Source: an uncultured Lachnospiraceae bacterium (GTDB lineage Bacteria; Bacillota; Clostridia; Lachnospirales; Lachnospiraceae). Taken from it: a stretch of DNA of 36,334 nucleotides. Within the stretch, counting starts at the first letter, position 1. Every line of letters begins with the position of its first letter. Where the stretch lies: positions 1 to 36,334 of the forward strand of contig CAMWPB010000041.1 in NCBI GenBank assembly GCA_947176065.1. The letters run 5' to 3'. Under the pieces are notes generated by a model. The model saw only the letters and a list, made by a program, of their open reading frames with translations. It searched no databases and was not told the DNA's origin. Both the position numbers and the translations under genes were made by a program. Below are positions 1 to 7,839 of this stretch, piece after piece.

Positions 1-30
1 AAGCCTTGGGTAATAATTTGAAGGTTTTTT

Positions 31-53
31 TCGCAGATGAAGGTATTCTGCGA
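31..53 (+). repeat. Inverted repeat upstream of the TnpB-like gene
   Basis: TCGCAGA (31-37) and TCTGCGA (47-53) are a perfect 7-base inverted repeat with a 9-base loop. It lies 17 bases before the ATG of the TnpB-like gene. It could be an operator, a 5' leader hairpin, or the terminator of something upstream. The T-run precedes rather than follows it on this strand, so it is not a terminator for rightward transcription. Confidence 0.4.
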
Positions 54-70
54 AAAGCAGACGGGGTCGG

Positions 71-1492
71 ATGGCAAAAAAGAATGCAGCGGCACAGGCG
101 CAGAAAGATAATAAAAAAATCTGTAAAGCCGTACACCAGTACAGCAACGAAAAAATAAGCGGAGAAGATATGGAGCGGCTTCTTGATCTTGCAAAGAGCT
201 GTATGGTCGTGTGTAACTACGTGTATCAGAGGTATGGCGGCATTAAAAGTCTCAGTAAACTCTATCCGGGGTACACTGTGCAGAATGAAATGACAGCGAG
301 TGGACTTCGGGAGAAGCTGAACCTTCCGACGGTGTATTTCTATCCGGCAGTGTTTAATGCGCTCAGAGAGATCAAGACGCAGTGGGCGCATGTAAAACGA
401 AATATTTACGTAGCTATCAATGAAAATGATAGATTTACGCCGGAGGAAAAGCATTACCTGAGATTTGTGATAAAGGTCGGCGGCTGCTTTGAAAATATTG
501 TGAAAGGGAAACCAGTTCAGGTGCCCGAAGAGATGGCACAGAAATATGAGAGTGTTGTTTCAGGTCTGCAAGGGAACCAGAAGGAACATATCGGGAATCT
601 GAACAGATATCTCTGCAGACAGGTCAGAAAAAAGCTTTGTAAGATGCATACGGAAAAATTTTTGTATTTTTCGGTGTGGGAGCGGGGATACCGGTATGGA
701 GAATCGAAGGATCAGAAAGGCCATGACTGCCATGGGATATTTCTGACGACCAAGGAACGAAGAAAACGGATATTTATTCCGCTTACTGACACAAATCAAT
801 ACAGCGGTATGCTTGATATCAAATTAAAGCCGGAAAAAGGCAGCATTGAGATTATTGCTTCTGTTTTTTCAGATATCCGGGAACACAAGGACTATACAAA
901 CGAAATAGGAATATCGCTTGGATTATGGGACATGATCACCACGAGCACCGGGCATATTTACGGCAGTGAATTTGGGAGAATGCAGAAGGAGATTTATGAT
1001 TACAGAGTATGCGAAAGGCGCGCATATGGGAAGGAAAGCGGTGCGCCTCCGCGGAAAAAATATATTGCCCGCAGGGAAAAGATGGAGGAGACGCTTAAAA
1101 ATTATATCAATCGGGAAATAAACAGGATGTTTGCGGAGGAGAAACCTGCCAAGTTATATATGGCGAAGCTGCCTCAGCATCCCGGGGGCGGAAATGCACG
1201 GTATCTCCTGCGGGTATGGAAAAAGGGGTATGTGACGGAAAGGCTTAAGTGGAAATGCAGGCAGAATGGTATTGAGATTGTAGAAGTACTGGGAAACGGA
1301 CTGAGCACAGAGTGCAGCGTATGCGGTGCGTATTGTGAAATACGGGGCCAAAACAGATATGAAGATTTTAAGTGTAAAAATTGCGGATATGAAGAAGACA
1401 GGAAAATAAACGCTGCAAAAAATGCACTGAACAGGGGAAAGACGGGAAGACAGTTAAATAAGGTTTTTCCGGAAGAACAATCCCCGGAGTGA
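71..1492 (+). CDS. Nuclease-dead TnpB/Cas12f-like protein (TldR-like candidate)
   Basis: This 473-residue protein has the C-terminal architecture of IS605 OrfB (TnpB) and small Cas12 effectors. The RuvC-I strand is near residues 279-298, the RuvC-II strand near 359-367, a four-cysteine zinc ribbon uses C415, C418, C435 and C438, and RuvC-III follows with INAAKNAL at 446-453. The catalytic acids are gone. The GIDLG motif reads GISLG (Ser282), the IxxE motif reads LYMA (Ala365), and the DRDxNAA motif reads DRKINAA (Lys445). The frame is otherwise intact with the zinc ribbon kept, which argues for a retained binding role rather than decay. Nuclease-dead TnpB homologues (TldR) are known RNA-guided transcription repressors; assigning that role here is inference. 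No tnpA and no transposon ends were recognised. The ribosome binding site (ACGGGG) is weak. It could instead be a domesticated relic without function. Confidence 0.85.
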   Translation: MAKKNAAAQAQKDNKKICKAVHQYSNEKISGEDMERLLDLAKSCMVVCNYVYQRYGGIKSLSKLYPGYTVQNEMTASGLREKLNLPTVYFYPAVFNALREIKTQWAHVKRNIYVAINENDRFTPEEKHYLRFVIKVGGCFENIVKGKPVQVPEEMAQKYESVVSGLQGNQKEHIGNLNRYLCRQVRKKLCKMHTEKFLYFSVWERGYRYGESKDQKGHDCHGIFLTTKERRKRIFIPLTDTNQYSGMLDIKLKPEKGSIEIIASVFSDIREHKDYTNEIGISLGLWDMITTSTGHIYGSEFGRMQKEIYDYRVCERRAYGKESGAPPRKKYIARREKMEETLKNYINREINRMFAEEKPAKLYMAKLPQHPGGGNARYLLRVWKKGYVTERLKWKCRQNGIEIVEVLGNGLSTECSVCGAYCEIRGQNRYEDFKCKNCGYEEDRKINAAKNALNRGKTGRQLNKVFPEEQSPE

Positions 1493-1800
1493 AAAGGGTC
1501 ATACGACAAAGTCTGGCAGATAAGTTTGTTGAAACATACGGCTTTACTGTAGCGTCAGGCAGCAGACTGTGGAGATTTTGTCCTGATATAAAAATTAATA
1601 AAACGGCGTTAGAATACAGATCCGCGATGCGCTGCGTCCGGTATGGAATTAGGTACGCCGGCATTCCTGCGAACTCTGAGGCTTCTGCCTCTGAGATGTA
1701 GCAGGGTGCGAAGTGAAAGCGGGGCTTTTGTTTTTGCATAGCGAGAGCAAAAGGCTTGGTTTCACACCGCTTTGGAAAGCGGCTAAGGTGCCTTATAAAT
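1493..1800 (+). ncRNA. Candidate structured guide-like RNA downstream of dead TnpB
   Basis: These bases have no convincing coding function but fold extensively. CTCTGAGGC/GCCTCTGAG forms a hairpin at 1674-1695 with one T-T mismatch. GTGAAA (1713-1718) pairs with TTTCAC (1760-1765) and encloses TTTTGC (1732-1737) paired with GCAAAA (1747-1752). CCGCTT/AAGCGG forms a tight hairpin at 1767-1782. AGTCTG near 1510 can pair with CAGACT near 1563. TnpB guide RNAs are encoded exactly here, overlapping or just after the tnpB 3' end, with the guide at the RNA 3' end. Both ends are estimates and the scaffold may begin inside the gene. Alternatives are a cis-acting leader or attenuator of the polysaccharide operon. 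Confidence 0.45.
1772..1799 (+). promoter_or_regulatory. Possible promoter for the polysaccharide operon
   Basis: TTGGAA (1772-1777) and TATAAA (1794-1799) are separated by 16 bases and lie 45 bases before the chosen ATG of the CDP-glycerol-transferase-like gene. The -35 element matches the consensus at four of six positions and the -10 at five of six. The site overlaps the 3' part of the structured RNA candidate, so promoter and RNA end may be functionally linked. The match is moderate only. Confidence 0.35.
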
Positions 1801-1844
1801 TTTTTATAGGGGATAAAAGATGGGCAGAATGGGAGGCAGGACAT

Positions 1845-3221
1845 ATGGAGGGCACAGAGATATGCGGGCATTATAAAAAGAAAGAGCTTTTGGAAACTGT
1901 GTCCATGCTGGAGAGGGCAAATGACGCTATTGTAAAATCTGTCAAGGAAAATTCGGACAGTGTGGCAGATGCCCTCGTCTCATGTCAGGAAACCGCGATT
2001 CTGCTGGGAACCCATATAGAAAGCATGGGTGATAAATATGCCGGTCTTGTGAAGCTGTTAGAGGATTATTGCGAGAATATCTTTATGATGAGCGAAGCGG
2101 TGCCGGATGAGACGCAGTGCCGCAGGGTTGCAAAGAAGATACAGAAACAGCTAAATAAGATTAGACACGGCATTGTCTATGACATGCCGGATGACAGGAA
2201 GGAAATTGTGTTTCTACCCTACAAGGCAAGTATGTGGGATTCTCTGGAAAGCGTGTGGAAGGCGGCGGACGCCGATCCGGACTGTGACGCTTATGTGATC
2301 CCCATTCCTTATTTTGACAAGAATCCTAACGGGAGCTTTAAACAGGAACATTATGAGGGAAATCTGTACCCAAAGGATGTGCCGATTACCCGCTATGACG
2401 AATATGATCTGGAGGCGCGCCATCCGGATGTGATCTATATTCATAATCCGTATGACGAGTGCAACCATGTGACCAGCGTACATCCTTATTTTTATTCCAA
2501 AAATCTGAGAAACTTTACAGAAAAGTTAGTTTACATTCCGTACTTCATTTTGAGGGAGATCAATCCGGATGACCAGGTGGCTGTTGACGGCATGAAGCAC
2601 TTCTGTTTTCTGCCGGGGACGATCTATGCCCATCAGGTGATCGTGCAGTCGGAAAATATGCGGCTGATTTATATCAGTGAGTATATCAAGGCCGCAAAGG
2701 AAATGGGCCTGTCCGGGGAGCATACAGACCGGAGATTTTTGGAGAAGAAGTTTCTGGGGACGGGGTCGCCGAAGATCGATAAGGTGTTAAATACGAAAAA
2801 GGAAGATCTGGAGATTCCGGCGGAGTGGCTGAGGGTGATCGAAAAGCCGGATGGGAGCTGGAAGAAGATCATTTTTTATAATACGAGCGTAAGCGCGCTT
2901 TTGCAGCATAGCGAAGAGATGCTTAAAAAGATGGAGTCTGTGTTCGGGATTTTTAAGAAAAACAAGGATGAGATAGCGTTACTGTGGAGACCGCATCCGT
3001 TGATTCAGGCGACGATTGAGAGTATGAGACCGCAGCTTTGGGCGGCGTATAAGGAGATACGGGAAGGGTATATCGAGGAGGGATGGGGGATCTATGATGA
3101 CACGGCGGATCTGGATCGGGCGGTGGTTTTGAGTGATGCGTATTACGGCAGTGAAAGTTCGGTAGTAGAGCTATGTCAAATGGCAGGGTTACCAATATTG
3201 ATACATAACGTTTGGGTTTAG
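1845..3221 (+). CDS. CDP-glycerol glycerophosphotransferase-like protein
   Basis: This 458-residue protein resembles the CDP-glycerol:polyglycerophosphate transferase family, which builds teichoic-acid-like phosphopolyol chains on surface polymers. The catalytic domain spans about residues 110-458, with ALLWRPHP and the end motif YYGSESSVVELCQMAG, matching the family's wRPHP and YYGdxSS signatures. The N-terminal 100 residues are predicted helical and unassigned. I start at ATG 1845, which has GGGAGG eight bases upstream. The frame stays open to GTG 1713, but that part overlaps the structured RNA and has no good ribosome binding site. The gene is distinctly less AT-rich than those that follow, so it may belong to an older, conserved flank of the locus. 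The exact polyol-phosphate donor is not known. Confidence 0.8.
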   Translation: MEGTEICGHYKKKELLETVSMLERANDAIVKSVKENSDSVADALVSCQETAILLGTHIESMGDKYAGLVKLLEDYCENIFMMSEAVPDETQCRRVAKKIQKQLNKIRHGIVYDMPDDRKEIVFLPYKASMWDSLESVWKAADADPDCDAYVIPIPYFDKNPNGSFKQEHYEGNLYPKDVPITRYDEYDLEARHPDVIYIHNPYDECNHVTSVHPYFYSKNLRNFTEKLVYIPYFILREINPDDQVAVDGMKHFCFLPGTIYAHQVIVQSENMRLIYISEYIKAAKEMGLSGEHTDRRFLEKKFLGTGSPKIDKVLNTKKEDLEIPAEWLRVIEKPDGSWKKIIFYNTSVSALLQHSEEMLKKMESVFGIFKKNKDEIALLWRPHPLIQATIESMRPQLWAAYKEIREGYIEEGWGIYDDTADLDRAVVLSDAYYGSESSVVELCQMAGLPILIHNVWV

Positions 3222-3306
3222 AGGAACTTTTGCTTTGCGGAAGACAATATAAGATCAATTATAGTTACTGTAGGGAGTACTCAAAAAATATGAAAGGAGG
3301 GATGAC

Positions 3307-4431
3307 ATGGCAAATCATAGATTGGTTTGGACGCAGGGAATTTTTTCTGTAGATGAGAATAAAATTTGGTTTGTTCCATATTGGATTAATGCTTTATGTG
3401 TATATAATTTAAAGACAAATAAAATGGAAAAAGTAATTTACTTTCCAGATCAGATTACAGATTCATCGAGTTACTATAATGTAAAAAAAATTGATAATCT
3501 GGTAGTTGCTATTCCTGCATTTGAGAAGCAAATTTATGTATATGATACGGCAAAAGATATAATAGATTCAATCAGTTTTCGCAGTGGAAAATATTGTTGT
3601 GAGAAATTTCTGTTTTGTTCTGTATGGGATCAGAGTATTTACCTTTTTCCCGTAGGATATGAATATGTGGTGAAAATAGATTTGCAGAAAAAAAAGGCCG
3701 TTACATTAGACACTATTGATGACGGGTGTAAAATGTTTGTGGCCATGACTCAAATTAATGAAAGCGTTTATTTGGTGAATGGAACACATAAAATATATGT
3801 TTTTAATATGATTCAGGAACGATTTACGCTTATTGAAAGTAAGGATTTTTCCAGAAAATATAGAACGGTTACACATCAGGGAACAGAAAAACTTATTTTA
3901 TCTGATGTAACAGGAAATCTTTATCTACAATATTTGGATAATATAGATTGCGAAAAAATATATATGACAGGAAGTATTCCATATGACAGTAGCGAATGTA
4001 TTGCAGATGATATTTTTCTGATGCCAATATACGAAAAAGATTATTTTGTAAAAATTGATATCAGTACAAAAGAGATTTTAAAAATTTGCATAAATAAAGG
4101 CAATAATTATATTAAATGGCCGCATACAGTTTTTTCCAAAGTTGTTTTTCAGAATGACTGGTTATATTTTTTTAGCACACAATACAGGATGCTGTTTGTA
4201 TATAATATTCGAACAGGAAAAGAAATAACATATCAAATAGAAATGCCCGTAATGAACGATCAGGAAATTGAAAAAAATTTTCAGAAAAAAAGGAATCAGG
4301 GAAGAATAAAAGAAGGGGCTGGGCAACATGCAACATTGGAAAAATTTATTTTTCTGGCAAAGAAAAACAGGTTGGACGAAACAAAAAGAGAATTGATTGG
4401 AAATAAGATCTTTAGAAAAATGCAGGATTAG
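3307..4431 (+). CDS. Beta-propeller-like protein of the polysaccharide locus
   Basis: This 374-residue protein has no signal peptide or membrane segment. It contains about six irregular repeats of aromatic-rich beta strands, for example KIWFVPYWINALCVYNL, then KQIYVYDTA, HKIYVFNM and YRMLFVYNIRTGK. The pattern resembles a WD/kelch-like propeller. The last 70 residues are charged and helical. AAAGGAGG lies eight bases before the ATG. It follows the CDP-glycerol-transferase-like gene by 85 bases, at the point where base composition drops sharply to AT-rich. Such propeller proteins occur beside, or fused to, CDP-glycerol transferases in related loci, so a scaffold or partner role is plausible. 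No enzymatic function can be read from the sequence. Confidence 0.7.
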   Translation: MANHRLVWTQGIFSVDENKIWFVPYWINALCVYNLKTNKMEKVIYFPDQITDSSSYYNVKKIDNLVVAIPAFEKQIYVYDTAKDIIDSISFRSGKYCCEKFLFCSVWDQSIYLFPVGYEYVVKIDLQKKKAVTLDTIDDGCKMFVAMTQINESVYLVNGTHKIYVFNMIQERFTLIESKDFSRKYRTVTHQGTEKLILSDVTGNLYLQYLDNIDCEKIYMTGSIPYDSSECIADDIFLMPIYEKDYFVKIDISTKEILKICINKGNNYIKWPHTVFSKVVFQNDWLYFFSTQYRMLFVYNIRTGKEITYQIEMPVMNDQEIEKNFQKKRNQGRIKEGAGQHATLEKFIFLAKKNRLDETKRELIGNKIFRKMQD

Positions 4432-4445
4432 CGAGAGGTATAGTA

Positions 4446-4865
4446 ATGCATAATATTAACAAAATCCGGATGTTAGAATTTCCACAATTAGGGGATGAAA
4501 GAGGACATTTGGTCGTTCTGGAAGGTCAAAAAGATATTCCATTTGATGTTAAAAGGGTTTTTTACATATACGGTTCTGATCATAAAGCCATACGAGGACA
4601 GCACGCAAATAGAAAATCAGAATTTGTATTAATAAATGTTGCGGGAACAAGTAAAGTGAAGATAAGAGACGGGGAAGGAAATGAAGCAATATTCTGTTTA
4701 AATAGGCCGCATACAGGTATCTATATTCCTGAAATGGTATGGAAAGAGATGTATGATTTTAGCGAGGATTCGGTTCTTCTGTGCCTGTCAAACGAATATT
4801 ATGATCCACAGGAATATATAAGAAATTATCAGGATTTCGAACAGGAAATTGTGGGGAATAAATAA
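4446..4865 (+). CDS. dTDP-4-keto-6-deoxyglucose 3,4-ketoisomerase (FdtA/QdtA/WxcM family)
   Basis: This 139-residue single cupin domain matches the size of FdtA, TylM1 and QdtA sugar ketoisomerases. The motif RGQHANRKSEFVLINVAG (about residues 56-73) contains the conserved His used in the 3,4-keto shift, and RPHTGIYIPEMVWKEM follows near residues 92-107. The enzyme moves the keto group of dTDP-4-keto-6-deoxyglucose from C4 to C3. The product is then aminated by the next gene, which starts 21 bases later. Whether the product series is Fuc3N-like (FdtA) or Qui3N-like (QdtA) cannot be told by eye. The rmlA and rmlB genes that supply the substrate are not in the window. Confidence 0.88.
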   Translation: MHNINKIRMLEFPQLGDERGHLVVLEGQKDIPFDVKRVFYIYGSDHKAIRGQHANRKSEFVLINVAGTSKVKIRDGEGNEAIFCLNRPHTGIYIPEMVWKEMYDFSEDSVLLCLSNEYYDPQEYIRNYQDFEQEIVGNK

Positions 4866-4886
4866 AATCTGTTAATGAGGATAAAA

Positions 4887-5978
4887 ATGAATGTTGAGTA
4901 TGTTTCTCTAAAGAGGCATTTTGAACTGTATCAGAATGAATATGAGCAGGCGGCACTGCGGATATTGAGGTCAGGGTGGTTTGTTTTAGGACCTGAATTG
5001 GAGAAGTTTGAGATGGAGTTTGCTCATCACATAGGTAGGAAATATTGTATAGGAGTTAATTCAGGAACGGACGCACTTATTTTAGCGCTGCGAGCTCTTG
5101 GAATTGGTTCAGGGGACGAGGTGATTGTTCCAGCAGGGAGTTATATTGCATCAGTTATAGGTGTGATAGAAAATGGCGCGAATCCGGTATTTGTTGACTC
5201 GGATGAATTCTTATTGCTAGACGCCAAAAAAATAGAAAGCGCAATTACATCAAGAACAAAGGCCATTTTGCCAGTACATATGTATGGGCAACCATGTGAC
5301 ATGAAAAAAATTATGGAAATTGCTGATAAACATAATCTTTTGGTTGTGGAAGATTGTGCGCAGTCGCATGATGCGGCATATGATGGGAAAAGAACGGGAA
5401 CTTTTGGAATTATGGGGTGCTTCAGCTTTTATCCAACAAAACCATTGGGAGCATTAGGAGATGCAGGAGCAATTTTGACGGATGATGAGGAAATGGCGAA
5501 TCAATTGAAAATGCTTCGCAATTATGGGAGTAGGAGAAAATACCATAATGAAATAGCGGGTATAAATTCCAGAATGGATGAGTTACAGGCGGCTTTATTG
5601 AGAATAGGATTGAAGCATATTAAAGAGGATTATTATTTAAGAGAGAATATCGCTTGTAAATATATGGGTGGCATCAGGAATCCAAAAGTAAAATTACCTA
5701 AAATTCAAGATAATGTAACACACAGCTATCATCTGTTTCCGCTCATAGTAGATAATCAGGGATACTTCCAAAATTATCTTAAGCAGCATGGTATAAAAAC
5801 CCAAATTCACTATCCGATTCCCCCCTATTGTGCGGAATGTTATGAAACAATGGGATATGTTCCAGCGGATTTTGAGAAGGCAGATTATATTGCCAAACAT
5901 GAGGTAAGTCTTCCGATCTATGCGGGGATGCCGGAGGAGGAAGTGATGTATGTTGTTGATGTTGTTAATAGTTATTAA
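4887..5978 (+). CDS. DegT/DnrJ/EryC1 sugar aminotransferase (FdtB/QdtB-like)
   Basis: This 363-residue PLP-dependent aminotransferase belongs to the nucleotide-sugar family. Visible signatures are NSGTDALILALRALGIGSGD in the cofactor region, VVEDCAQSHDA with the ring-stacking Asp, and FYPTKPLGALGDAGAI with the Schiff-base Lys. Next to the 3,4-ketoisomerase it should aminate C3 of dTDP-3-keto-6-deoxyhexose to give a 3-amino-3,6-dideoxy sugar. ATG 4887 has GAGG six bases upstream; ATG 4875 in the same frame is possible but lacks a spaced binding site. An acyltransferase of the same locus (11079 or 13594) may finish the sugar by N-acylation, which is inference. Confidence 0.9.
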   Translation: MNVEYVSLKRHFELYQNEYEQAALRILRSGWFVLGPELEKFEMEFAHHIGRKYCIGVNSGTDALILALRALGIGSGDEVIVPAGSYIASVIGVIENGANPVFVDSDEFLLLDAKKIESAITSRTKAILPVHMYGQPCDMKKIMEIADKHNLLVVEDCAQSHDAAYDGKRTGTFGIMGCFSFYPTKPLGALGDAGAILTDDEEMANQLKMLRNYGSRRKYHNEIAGINSRMDELQAALLRIGLKHIKEDYYLRENIACKYMGGIRNPKVKLPKIQDNVTHSYHLFPLIVDNQGYFQNYLKQHGIKTQIHYPIPPYCAECYETMGYVPADFEKADYIAKHEVSLPIYAGMPEEEVMYVVDVVNSY

Positions 5979-6056
5979 AAATGAGATTACTGAAGACAAA
6001 ATAAAGCAGGATATCATCAAATGAAACGTTGATCAAACAAATGTGGGAGAGATAAA

Positions 6057-7346
6057 TTGGCAGAGTTTGGGTTTGACTACTCGGGATTAAAAGCATATTC
6101 GGGCCATATTACGGATAAGGATAGGCTTCTAAAATCATCTTCAGGAGGAGCCGCTTCGCACATTGCTGAACAGTTTATAAGACATGGCGGGGTTGTTTTG
6201 GGAGTAGGGTATGCAAAGGATTTTAAAAGTGCGGAATATTATTGTGTAAACACTATTGACGGATTAGAAAAACTGAGAGGGTCTAAATATATAGCAAGCA
6301 GAAAAATGATAAATATCGATGGTGAGTACCGTTCTGTTTACAAAGTAGTGGAAGAGTATCTGATAAAGGGACAATTGGTGCTTTATATTGGTCTTGGATG
6401 TGACGTGGGTGCATTAAAGCGCTATTGTCAGGCAAATAAAATTGATGATGTAAACTTGTTTACAATTGAGTTGATTTGTGTGGGAACCACCATACAGGAA
6501 GCGCATTCTATGTATATTCAGGAAACGGAGAAAAAGTATCGTTCAAAAATTAGAAAACTGAATGTACGTTATAAAAAAGAAGGATGGCTTCCATATATAC
6601 GAATAGAATTTGAGGATAAAAATGTTTTTGAAGCGCCTTTTAATGAAAGCGATCTTGGAATTGCATTCAATATTTTGTATAGAAGATCATGCTCGCAGTG
6701 TGGTTATAAAGGTGAAAAGCATGTTGGAGATATAGCTGTAGGAGATTATTTCAGGCTGGAACATGATGATGATAGTTATGATGAAAACGGCGTTTCGATA
6801 TTGATAGAAAAAACAGAAAAGGGGAAACGGATAATTAAAAATATAGAGCCTGATGATTTTTTGTTAAAGGAAATTGATATTAGAAAGGCATTGCTTGAAA
6901 ATCATCGATACTATAAAAATTTAGAAGCAGATATTGATACTGAACCAATTATTGCAAATCTCAGGAGAAATGGTTTGCGATATGCAATTGAAAAATACTA
7001 TTCATATCTTATTCCTGATTCAGCTAAGTGTGGATCAAAAAAAACAGTGGTTATGTGGGGAACGGGTACTTTATTTTCAAGATATAGCTTGTTAGTAGGC
7101 TCATTATGTCATGTAAGCAATGTATGTGACAATAATGAGGCAAACTGGGGAAAGGTTTTCCAGGAAAATATTCTGTGTATTTCTCCGCAGGAGCTATGCT
7201 CAAAAGATGATGTTTTTGTGGTAATTATGATTGAAAATGTCCGGGCAAGAAAAATGGTGGAAAAGCAGTTGGAGATGTTGGGGGTATATAGTTTTGATTA
7301 TGTTCTTAATTGGATAAAATATGCTTCACGAGATATGTTTAATTGA
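6057..7346 (+). CDS. FrhB/FdhB-like protein lacking its ferredoxin domain, with C-terminal Rossmann module
   Basis: This 429-residue protein carries the coenzyme F420 hydrogenase/dehydrogenase beta-subunit family domain seen in many polysaccharide loci. It has LLKSSSGGAASHIAEQF near residues 24-40, LRGSKYIASR near 77-86, and CSQCGYKGEKHVGDIAVGDY near 218-237. Relatives usually start with two 4Fe-4S clusters, but no CxxCxxC appears before the SSSGG motif here. The last 100 residues form a Rossmann-like module with VVMWGTGTLFSRY. The start is TTG 6057 with GGGAGAG just upstream; no closer ATG fits. It sits two genes before a pyruvyl transferase, a common pairing. The reaction is unknown; a flavin-dependent redox step on a sugar or pyruvyl group is possible. 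Confidence 0.75.
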   Translation: MAEFGFDYSGLKAYSGHITDKDRLLKSSSGGAASHIAEQFIRHGGVVLGVGYAKDFKSAEYYCVNTIDGLEKLRGSKYIASRKMINIDGEYRSVYKVVEEYLIKGQLVLYIGLGCDVGALKRYCQANKIDDVNLFTIELICVGTTIQEAHSMYIQETEKKYRSKIRKLNVRYKKEGWLPYIRIEFEDKNVFEAPFNESDLGIAFNILYRRSCSQCGYKGEKHVGDIAVGDYFRLEHDDDSYDENGVSILIEKTEKGKRIIKNIEPDDFLLKEIDIRKALLENHRYYKNLEADIDTEPIIANLRRNGLRYAIEKYYSYLIPDSAKCGSKKTVVMWGTGTLFSRYSLLVGSLCHVSNVCDNNEANWGKVFQENILCISPQELCSKDDVFVVIMIENVRARKMVEKQLEMLGVYSFDYVLNWIKYASRDMFN

Positions 7347-7355
7347 GGGTAAGCT

Positions 7356-7829
7356 ATGAAAATTATTATAGTAGAGTTTCTAAATGCAATAATCATATTA
7401 TGCTTATGCCGGTTGTTCCGCTTAGGAATAGTTTGCTATCGAAAAAAGGTGAAAAAACAGCTTTCATATTATAAATTGCTGATCAATTGGAACTTATGCG
7501 ATGCAAGAAACGAGAAACTATGCTCCTATATGATGAAAACCGGGTATAGGCGTGTAATGATATATGGGGCGGGTGATCTGGGAAAAATATTTTACTATAA
7601 AATAAAGGAAAAGATAAAAGTATATGCGTTTGTCGAAAAGCTCCCGAAGCGTGATTATATAGGAGATGTGCCCATATTATCGTGTGAGGAAGCAAAACAA
7701 CAGATGGGGGAGACTGACTGTATTATAGTGACGCCTGTTTTTGATTTTGAGAAAATACAACGGGAATTATCAGGCGGAGATTATAATGTGCCTATCATTC
7801 CACTGGATATGTTGATTTATAACCTCTGA
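7356..7829 (+). CDS. Stand-alone membrane-anchored Rossmann-module protein
   Basis: This 157-residue protein begins with a hydrophobic segment (about residues 3-28, rich in Ile, Leu and Cys) followed by basic residues, which suggests a membrane anchor with the rest in the cytoplasm. Residues 65-155 form a small Rossmann domain: RRVMIYGAGDLGKIFYY, then KVYAFVEK, a short GDVPIL strand and CIIVTP. The same module is fused to seven other proteins of this locus. It starts nine bases after the FrhB-like gene and ends ten bases before the pyruvyl transferase gene, so it is probably co-translated with them. No catalytic residues beyond the nucleotide-binding loop are visible. Confidence 0.7.
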   Translation: MKIIIVEFLNAIIILCLCRLFRLGIVCYRKKVKKQLSYYKLLINWNLCDARNEKLCSYMMKTGYRRVMIYGAGDLGKIFYYKIKEKIKVYAFVEKLPKRDYIGDVPILSCEEAKQQMGETDCIIVTPVFDFEKIQRELSGGDYNVPIIPLDMLIYNL

Positions 7830-7839
7830 GGGTGTTGAA

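Noticed and set aside
1489..1701. 70-residue open frame overlapping the TnpB stop by four bases
   Set aside because: No usable ribosome binding site, no recognised family, and it coincides with the structured RNA candidate. Such frames are common over guide RNAs.
1..1800. Complete IS605-type transposon
   Set aside because: No tnpA, no recognisable left or right end and no target-site pattern. The RuvC site is also inactive.
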